This document shows, piece by piece, positions 4,882 to 9,160 of a stretch of DNA of 9,160 nt. The number at the start of each line of letters is the position of its first letter. Within the stretch, counting starts at the first letter, position 1. Location: the NCBI GenBank assembly GCA_011046055.1, contig DSBN01000114.1, positions 1-9,160 on the forward strand. The letters run 5' to 3'. Source of the stretch: Sediminispirochaeta sp. GTDB lineage: Bacteria > Spirochaetota > Spirochaetia > DSM-16054 > Sediminispirochaetaceae. A program made the position numbers and the translations under genes. A model generated the notes under the pieces. The model worked only from the letters and a program-made list of their open reading frames with translations, ran no database searches and was not told the DNA's origin.

Positions 4882-5573
4882 TGGAGCTCGCAGTTTACCC
4901 CCGCCTCCCGGGCGATAGCGTATAGGTTTTCCATAAAGGTCTGGTCCGGCTTCTCCTCCTCGCCGAAGTTCGGGTCCAGGGTCTCGCCCGGCTTGAAGGG
5001 GCTGAGGCGGTACAGCGGGACGTCTTGCAGAAGGGGGAGCATCGCCCGCAGCTCCGCCGGCCCGATGATGCCCAGGGCGACGGTGCTCCGGATTTCGTAG
5101 TCGATACCGCGAGCTTTGAGGATCTCCAAGGATCGGCGGATCCGCTCGCTCAGCCCCGCCGCCTCCTGGCCGGGCCCAAGGAGCTGCCAGTACCTCTCCG
5201 GCGCCGTCTTCAGGTCCATGGCCACGTAGTCCGCCTCCACCTTTTGCAGGCGCTCCGGCATAGTGCCGTTGGTGTCGAGTTTGACCTTCAAACCGTGGCT
5301 CTTGATCAGGTTGATCAGCGCCGGCAGCTCGTCGTGGAGCAGGGGCTCTCCTCCGCTGATGCAGACCCCGCCGAGGAGGTTGGATCGTCTGGACAGGAAG
5401 GCGTCCAGCTCTTCGAGGCTTATCATATCATCGGGATAGGGCGGGGCCACCAGCCGCGGGTTGTGGCAGTAGGGACAGCGGAGGTTGCAGCCGGGGGTGA
5501 AGACCGTCGCCGCCACCGTCCCCGGGAAGTCCACCAGGCTGGTTTTAATCAGTCCGACTCGACGCAGGCTCAT
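4878..5573 (-). CDS. nrdG: Anaerobic ribonucleotide reductase activating protein (radical SAM)
   Basis: This 231-residue radical-SAM enzyme generates the glycyl radical on NrdD using S-adenosylmethionine and a [4Fe-4S] cluster. The cluster-binding cysteines are C29, C33 and C36 in TPGCNLRCPYCHNP, and the SAM-binding GGEP motif is at 74-77 in CISGGEPLLH. DFPGTVAATVFTPG before the cysteines is typical of NrdG/PflA-like activases. The length fits the longer NrdG subgroup that acts with ATP-cone NrdD proteins. The ATG at 5573 is preceded by AAAGGAAG, 5 to 6 bases away, and lies inside nrdD, overlapping its last 29 bases. This points to translational coupling and a fixed ratio with its target. It is the last gene of the nrdR-nrdD-nrdG operon; no intrinsic terminator is seen after it. 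Confidence 0.93.
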   Translation of the reverse strand: MSLRRVGLIKTSLVDFPGTVAATVFTPGCNLRCPYCHNPRLVAPPYPDDMISLEELDAFLSRRSNLLGGVCISGGEPLLHDELPALINLIKSHGLKVKLDTNGTMPERLQKVEADYVAMDLKTAPERYWQLLGPGQEAAGLSERIRRSLEILKARGIDYEIRSTVALGIIGPAELRAMLPLLQDVPLYRLSPFKPGETLDPNFGEEEKPDQTFMENLYAIAREAGVNCELH

Positions 5574-7701
5574 AGAGCTTCCTTTGACCGTACTCCTCTT
5601 TTTTCCCTTTGTTCCAATTCCGTACCGACCGGTAGTAGCCGACGATACGGGTGTAAACTTCCGCCTCGCGACCGCAGCGGGGGCATTGGAAGTGTTCTCC
5701 CGAAAGGTAGCCGTGGTCGGGGCAAATAGAGAAGGTGGGGGAGATGGTGAAATAGGGGAGGTGGTAGTTTTCGGCGATGGTCTTGACCATGGCGCGGCAG
5801 GTTCGCCAGTCGTCGATCGCCTCGCCCAGGTAGGCGTGGAAGACCGTCCCGCCGGTGTATTTTCGCTGCAGCTCGTCTTGGTGATCCAGGGCTTCGAAGA
5901 CGTCGGCGGTGTAGTCCACCGGCAGCATGCTCGAGTTGGTATAGAAGGGCTCGTTGTCGCCGCTGGTGATGATCTCGGGGTAGTGTTCGCGGTCGTGCTT
6001 GGCCAAGCGGTAGCCGGCGCTTTCGGCGGGGGTGGCCTCCAGGTTGAAGAGGTCTCCGGTGTCTTCCTGTAGGTCCACCAGATGGCGGCGCATGTAGTCC
6101 AATACTTCTTCGGCGAAGCGGCGTCCCTCCTCTTCGGCGATGCTCTTCCCCATGAAGTTGAGCAGGCACTCGTTCATCCCGGTGATACCGATGGTGGAGA
6201 AGTGGTTGTTCAGGTGTCTCAGGTAGCGTTTGGTGTAGGGAAAAAGCCCCGCCTCCATCAGCTTGGTGACCACCTTTCGCTTGACCACCAGGGACTGGGC
6301 GGCCAGGTCCATCAGATCGCTCAGGCGACGAAAAAACTCCCGCTTGGACTTCGACAGGTAGCCGATTCTGGGGAGGTTGATGGTCACGACGCCGATCGAG
6401 CCGGTGAACTCGTCGGAGCCGAAGAGTCCGCCGCCGCGCTTTCGCAGCTCCCGTTTGTCCAGCTGCAACCGGCAGCACATGGAACGGACATCGCCAGGAT
6501 TGAGGTCGCTGTTGAGGAAGTTTTGGAAATAGGGGGTGCCGTACTTGGCGGTCATCTCGAACAGCAGGGCCGCGTTCTCCGAGTCCCAGTCGAAGTCGGC
6601 GGTCAGGTTGTAGGTGGGTATCGGGTACTGAAAGCCCCGACCTTCGGCGTCCCCCTCGAGCATCAGCTCGATGAAGGCCCGGTTGATCATGTCCATCTCC
6701 GGCTGGCAGTCGGCGTAGGTGAAGTCCTGCTGCTCTCCGCCGACGATCGCCGGCATCCAGGCCAGGTCCTGGGGGACCGTCCAGTCTAGGGTGATGTTGG
6801 TAAAGGGAGCCTGGCTGCCCCAGCGGCTGGGGGTGTTCACTCCGAAGACGAAGCTCTGCAGGCTCTGCTTGACCTCTTGGTAGCCGAGGCCGTCTTTTTT
6901 GACGAAGGGGGCCAGGAAGGTGTCGAAGCTGGAGAAGGCCTGAGCGCCGGCCCATTCGTTCTGCATGACCCCGAGGAAGTTGACCATCTGCTGGACCAGG
7001 GTGGAGAGGTGGCGGGGCGGCTGGGAGCTGATCTTGTCCGGTACCCCGCCGAGCCCCTCTTCAATCAGCTGACGGAGGGACCAGCCGGCGCAGTAGCCGC
7101 TGAACATCGACAGGTCGTGGATATGAAAATCGGCGTTCCGATGGGCGGCGGCGACTTCGGGGCTGTAGATATTGTTGAGCCAGTAGTTGGCGGTCACCGC
7201 TCCGGAGTTGTGCAGGATCAATCCTCCCAGTGAGAAATTGACGTTCGCGTTTTCATTGACCCTCCAGTCGGAGCGGGAGAGGTAGCCGTTCATGGTCTCG
7301 TTGATATCCAGGATCAGCCGCCGTCCGTCGCGCAGCACCTCGTGTTTAGCCCGGTAGAGGATGTAGGCCTTGGCGGTCTCCACCTCTCGGGCTTCGATCA
7401 GGACCGTCTCGACGATGTCCTGGATCTCCTCCACCGCCGGCGCGGAGTTGGGGTGGCGGCTGTCCATCATCTGCCGTATTTTCTCCTCGACCCGGTCGGT
7501 GAGTTCCTCCGCCCGAGCCGAAAGTGCCTGTTCGTCCATGACGGAGTCCGCCGCGCGGAAGGCTTTCTCCAAGGCCTGCCGGATCCTCTCGCGGCGATAC
7601 TCGGTGAGGGTTCCGTCCCTTTTCACCACCCGTTGCAGAACCGCGGGGTCTTTTTCCCTCACCATCAGTCCGGCACCACCGGAGTTCAGGTCAACTTCCA
7701 T
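5545..7701 (-). CDS. nrdD: Anaerobic (class III) ribonucleoside-triphosphate reductase, large subunit
   Basis: This 718-residue glycyl-radical enzyme reduces ribonucleoside triphosphates to dNTPs without oxygen. Residues about 22-115 are an ATP-cone (VVKRDGTLTEYRRERI and onward), which senses ATP/dATP. Catalytic landmarks follow: Cys204 in SGYCAGWSLR, PSRWGSQAPFTNITLDW at 291-307, the loop cysteines 409-410 in SMCCRLQLD, and TGSIGVVTINLPRIGYL at 433-449. Near the C-terminus a zinc site of Cys660, His663, Cys673 and Cys676 (SICPDHGYL, then CPRCG) precedes RIVGYY, whose Gly688 should carry the radical. All key residues look intact. The ATG at 7701 follows a strong GGGAGGAA site and gives the normal N-terminus; the frame stays open 50 codons further upstream only because it runs through nrdR. 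It overlaps nrdR by 11 bases and nrdG by 29. Confidence 0.95.
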   Translation of the reverse strand: MEVDLNSGGAGLMVREKDPAVLQRVVKRDGTLTEYRRERIRQALEKAFRAADSVMDEQALSARAEELTDRVEEKIRQMMDSRHPNSAPAVEEIQDIVETVLIEAREVETAKAYILYRAKHEVLRDGRRLILDINETMNGYLSRSDWRVNENANVNFSLGGLILHNSGAVTANYWLNNIYSPEVAAAHRNADFHIHDLSMFSGYCAGWSLRQLIEEGLGGVPDKISSQPPRHLSTLVQQMVNFLGVMQNEWAGAQAFSSFDTFLAPFVKKDGLGYQEVKQSLQSFVFGVNTPSRWGSQAPFTNITLDWTVPQDLAWMPAIVGGEQQDFTYADCQPEMDMINRAFIELMLEGDAEGRGFQYPIPTYNLTADFDWDSENAALLFEMTAKYGTPYFQNFLNSDLNPGDVRSMCCRLQLDKRELRKRGGGLFGSDEFTGSIGVVTINLPRIGYLSKSKREFFRRLSDLMDLAAQSLVVKRKVVTKLMEAGLFPYTKRYLRHLNNHFSTIGITGMNECLLNFMGKSIAEEEGRRFAEEVLDYMRRHLVDLQEDTGDLFNLEATPAESAGYRLAKHDREHYPEIITSGDNEPFYTNSSMLPVDYTADVFEALDHQDELQRKYTGGTVFHAYLGEAIDDWRTCRAMVKTIAENYHLPYFTISPTFSICPDHGYLSGEHFQCPRCGREAEVYTRIVGYYRSVRNWNKGKKEEYGQRKLYEPASSRTD

Positions 7702-8182
7702 GTTCTTCCTCCCTTTGCTGTATTTTGTTTTCGAATATCTGATTGAGCTCCTCGCGGAAGCTCTCCACGTCTTCGAACATTTTGTAGACCGAGGCGAAGC
7801 GGATGTAGGCGACCTTGTCCAGTCGGTAGAGCTCGCGAAGCACCAATTCACCGATGAGCCGGGTCTCTATCTCTCGTTGCCCCCTCTGACGGATGGCCAC
7901 CTCGTCTTCGATTGCGTGCACCAAGGCCTCGACCCGGGGCTGCGGGATCGGCCGCTTCTCCATTGAGATCTGTATCCCCCGCTCGAGTTTCTTTATGTCA
8001 AAGGGCTCTCGCCGTCCGTCCCTTTTGATCACCATCAGCTGTTTCTCCTCTATCTGTTCGTAGGAGGTGAAACGGTAGCCGCATTCAAGGCACTCCCGTC
8101 GCCGGCGGATGGAGGTGCCGCTAGAGTTGGCCCGTGATTCAACGACCCGGTCGTGGTCGACCCCGCATAATGGGCAGCGCAT
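7691..8182 (-). CDS. nrdR: Transcriptional repressor NrdR (zinc ribbon plus ATP-cone)
   Basis: This 163-residue repressor controls ribonucleotide reductase genes in response to nucleotide levels. The N-terminal zinc ribbon uses C3, C6, C31 and C34 (MRCPLCG, then CLECGYRF). The ATP-cone starts near residue 49 (MVIKRDGRREPFDIKKLERGI) and runs to about 139, with the expected RELYRLDKVAYIRFASVYKMF segment. ATP or dATP binding changes its oligomeric state and DNA binding. Length and motifs are those of standard NrdR. The ATG at 8182 has AGGAG 8 bases before it. It leads the operon with nrdD and nrdG and has two NrdR boxes upstream, so it very likely represses itself and the whole operon; other targets would lie outside this window. 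Confidence 0.95.
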   Translation of the reverse strand: MRCPLCGVDHDRVVESRANSSGTSIRRRRECLECGYRFTSYEQIEEKQLMVIKRDGRREPFDIKKLERGIQISMEKRPIPQPRVEALVHAIEDEVAIRQRGQREIETRLIGELVLRELYRLDKVAYIRFASVYKMFEDVESFREELNQIFENKIQQREEEHGS

Positions 8183-8200
8183 CGGTTTTTCTCCTATAGA

Positions 8201-8216
8201 ACACTATATATGGGGT
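8201..8216 (-). promoter_or_regulatory. NrdR box, promoter-distal (downstream of start point)
   Basis: ACACTATATATGGGGT (plus-strand reading) matches the 16-bp NrdR box, whose core is ACA-C-(A/T)-ATATAT with a partly palindromic GTGT end; the last bases deviate from the ideal. It lies between the predicted transcription start and the nrdR ribosome site. Confidence 0.75.
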
Positions 8217-8236
8217 AAAAAACCCTAGTAACCGGG

Positions 8237-8265
8237 ATGATAGCACAATATATGGTGATAGTAAA
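8237..8265 (-). promoter_or_regulatory. Sigma70-type promoter for nrdR-nrdD-nrdG
   Basis: On the minus strand TTTACT (8265-8260) and TATCAT (8242-8237) are 17 bases apart; the start point would be near 8230, about 48 bases before the nrdR ATG. A weaker alternative -10, TATAGT at 8208-8203, has no good -35. Coincidence of the spacer with an NrdR box supports the first choice. Confidence 0.55.
8243..8258 (-). promoter_or_regulatory. NrdR box, inside the promoter spacer
   Basis: GCACAATATATGGTGA (plus-strand reading) is a second NrdR box sharing CAC-A/T-ATATATGG-G with the first. It starts 42 bp from the other box and fills almost exactly the 17-bp gap between the -35 and -10 elements of the predicted promoter, so a bound repressor would block RNA polymerase directly. 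Confidence 0.78.
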
Positions 8266-8276
8266 GGGGAAGGGGT

Positions 8277-8311
8277 AAAAAAAAGAGGCCGTCCCGATAA
8301 GAGACGACCTC
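8277..8311 (-). terminator. Intrinsic terminator after feoB
   Basis: On the minus strand GAGGTCGTC (8311-8303) pairs with GACGGCCTC (8293-8285) through nine base pairs including one G-U, with a 9-base loop, and is followed at once by eight T (8284-8277). This is a textbook Rho-independent terminator. It lies 40 bases after the feoB stop and just before the nrdR promoter, so it insulates the nrd operon from feoB transcription. Confidence 0.9.
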
Positions 8312-8351
8312 AAGAGGAGAAAAATCATAAGCAGGAGAAGAGGCGCTTGGT

Positions 8352-9160
8352 TTATTCCAGTACGCGTCTTCGCCCGGCCCATTTGAGAAACAAAAATATA
8401 GAAAACATTACGGCCAGAGGCAGTAGAATGAACAGGAGGTTCCGGCCCGCGGTAATCTGATAGAAGAGCGTCGCCGTGCTCCAGGCCAGTATCGTCAGGT
8501 AGCTCGCCTGTACCACTCCGTACTTCCAGCCCATCTCCTGGATGGCCGTGCCGAAGGCGGCGACACAGGGGAAGTAGATCAGTACGAACAGCAGGAAGGC
8601 GTAGGCCGAGAAGGGGTCGAAGTAGCGTCTCATGCCGGCGAATACCGATTTGTCCGCCTCTACCAGTTCAGCGGTCTCGACCTCATCCCGTCCCACCATA
8701 TCCAAGCCCAGGGTGGTCGAGAGTCCGGATAAAACACCGGTCAGCCCCTGGCCGAGGGCGGTGAAGGATTCGACGATGCCCTCCCGCAGGGAGAAGTCCT
8801 CCTCTGCCGCCGGGGCGTCCGCCTCCTGGGAGTAGAGGGAGTTCAGGGTTCCAACGATCACCTCTTTGGCGAAGAGGCCGGTAAACAGACCGACGGTGGC
8901 CGGCCAGTTCTCCTTCTCTATTCCCATGGGGCTGAAGACGGGGGTGATCGCCTTGCCCACAGCAGAGAGGCTAGAGACTTCACTGTCTTCGTTGCCGAAG
9001 CTGCCGTCCACCCCGAGGGAGTTGAAAAAGCTCAGGATCAAAACGACCAGGATGATCGCCTTGCCCGCTCTCCTGAGGAAAAACTTGAGTCTCCGACGGG
9101 CGGAGCCGAAGGTGTTGCGGAAGGTGGGCAGGTGGTACTTGGGCAGCTCCATGACGAAGC
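8352..9160 (-). CDS. feoB: Ferrous iron transporter FeoB, C-terminal part (cut by window edge)
   Basis: The frame enters from the right edge (FVMELPKYHLPT) and ends with a TAA at 8354-8352, giving 269 codons. FVMELPKYHLPT is the conserved FeoB segment (typically ELPxYxxP) after the first gate domain. Then follow FLRRAGKAIILVVLILSFFNSLG, LFAKEVIVGTLNSLY (second gate region), and YFDPFSAYAFLLFVLIYFPCVAAFGTAIQEMGWKYG with a conserved cysteine in the YFPC motif. Hydrophobic helices continue nearly to the end, with a short basic tail (WAGRRRVLE). FeoB moves Fe2+ across the inner membrane and is powered by an N-terminal G domain, which is outside this window. The ATG at 9152 is internal Met, not a start. 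No feoC-like gene follows; an intrinsic terminator does. Confidence 0.92.
   Translation of the reverse strand, partial: FVMELPKYHLPTFRNTFGSARRRLKFFLRRAGKAIILVVLILSFFNSLGVDGSFGNEDSEVSSLSAVGKAITPVFSPMGIEKENWPATVGLFTGLFAKEVIVGTLNSLYSQEADAPAAEEDFSLREGIVESFTALGQGLTGVLSGLSTTLGLDMVGRDEVETAELVEADKSVFAGMRRYFDPFSAYAFLLFVLIYFPCVAAFGTAIQEMGWKYGVVQASYLTILAWSTATLFYQITAGRNLLFILLPLAVMFSIFLFLKWAGRRRVLE

Noticed and set aside
5025..5729. Long open frame of 234 codons on the plus strand opposite nrdG/nrdD
   Set aside because: It is antisense to two well-conserved genes, has biased composition and no recognisable domain. The same holds for plus-strand frames at 5485-6072, 6082-6789, 6877-7233 and 7342-7966.
5570..6955. 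Second long minus-strand frame of 461 codons within nrdD
   Set aside because: Arg/Pro/Leu/Gly-rich frame-shifted reading of nrdD; an effect of GC-rich codon use.
7702..7851. 50-codon N-terminal extension of nrdD
   Set aside because: It lies in a shadow frame of nrdR; a strong ribosome site and the normal N-terminus support 7701.
8194..8382. 62-codon minus-strand frame between feoB and nrdR
   Set aside because: It runs through the terminator, the nrdR promoter and both NrdR boxes; a regulatory region explains the sequence better.
1..9160. CRISPR arrays, tRNA or rRNA genes, insertion sequences, phage genes
   Set aside because: I saw no regularly spaced repeats, no tRNA-like or rRNA-like stretches, and no transposase or phage-like products on either strand.

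Overview
The window looks like a chromosomal segment of a strictly or facultatively anaerobic bacterium of fairly high GC content. A free-living spirochaete is my best guess. The basis is soft: the style of the TupA signal-peptide end (LYAGGSQE), the N-terminus of the dicarboxylate-type symporter, and the overall gene set. No rRNA or other phylogenetic marker is present, so this is an inference.

Layout. Positions 1-1090 (minus strand) carry a degenerate short-chain-dehydrogenase-like protein followed by the start of a sodium:dicarboxylate-family symporter that runs off the left edge. Positions 1091-1530 are a divergent regulatory region. It holds a promoter for the minus-strand pair, an inverted repeat, a strong sigma70-type promoter reading rightwards, and a clear molybdenum/tungsten-cofactor (Moco/Tuco) riboswitch with a long downstream expression platform. 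Positions 1531-4161 (plus strand) are a complete tungstate ABC transporter, tupA-tupB-tupC, whose ATPase carries a C-terminal Mop-type oxyanion-binding domain. Positions 4194-4834 (minus) are a VapBC/FitAB-type toxin-antitoxin pair with its own promoter and palindromic operator candidates. Positions 4878-8182 (minus) are an operon nrdR-nrdD-nrdG for the oxygen-sensitive class III ribonucleotide reductase, its radical-SAM activase and the ATP-cone repressor NrdR. Two NrdR boxes lie upstream, one of them exactly inside the promoter spacer. Positions 8277-8311 are an intrinsic terminator on the minus strand, ending the C-terminal part of a ferrous-iron transporter FeoB that enters from the right edge (8352-9160).

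How it fits together. Uptake of W/Mo oxyanions and Fe(II), plus oxygen-independent dNTP synthesis, describe an anaerobic metal-dependent physiology. Tungstate uptake appears to be feedback-controlled at two levels: RNA (a cofactor riboswitch) and protein (the Mop domain on TupC). Deoxynucleotide synthesis is feedback-controlled by NrdR acting on its own operon. I did not find an undescribed multi-gene system. The less ordinary points are the riboswitch and its expression platform, the Mop domain on TupC, the SDR-like protein without catalytic residues, and the geometry of the NrdR boxes.
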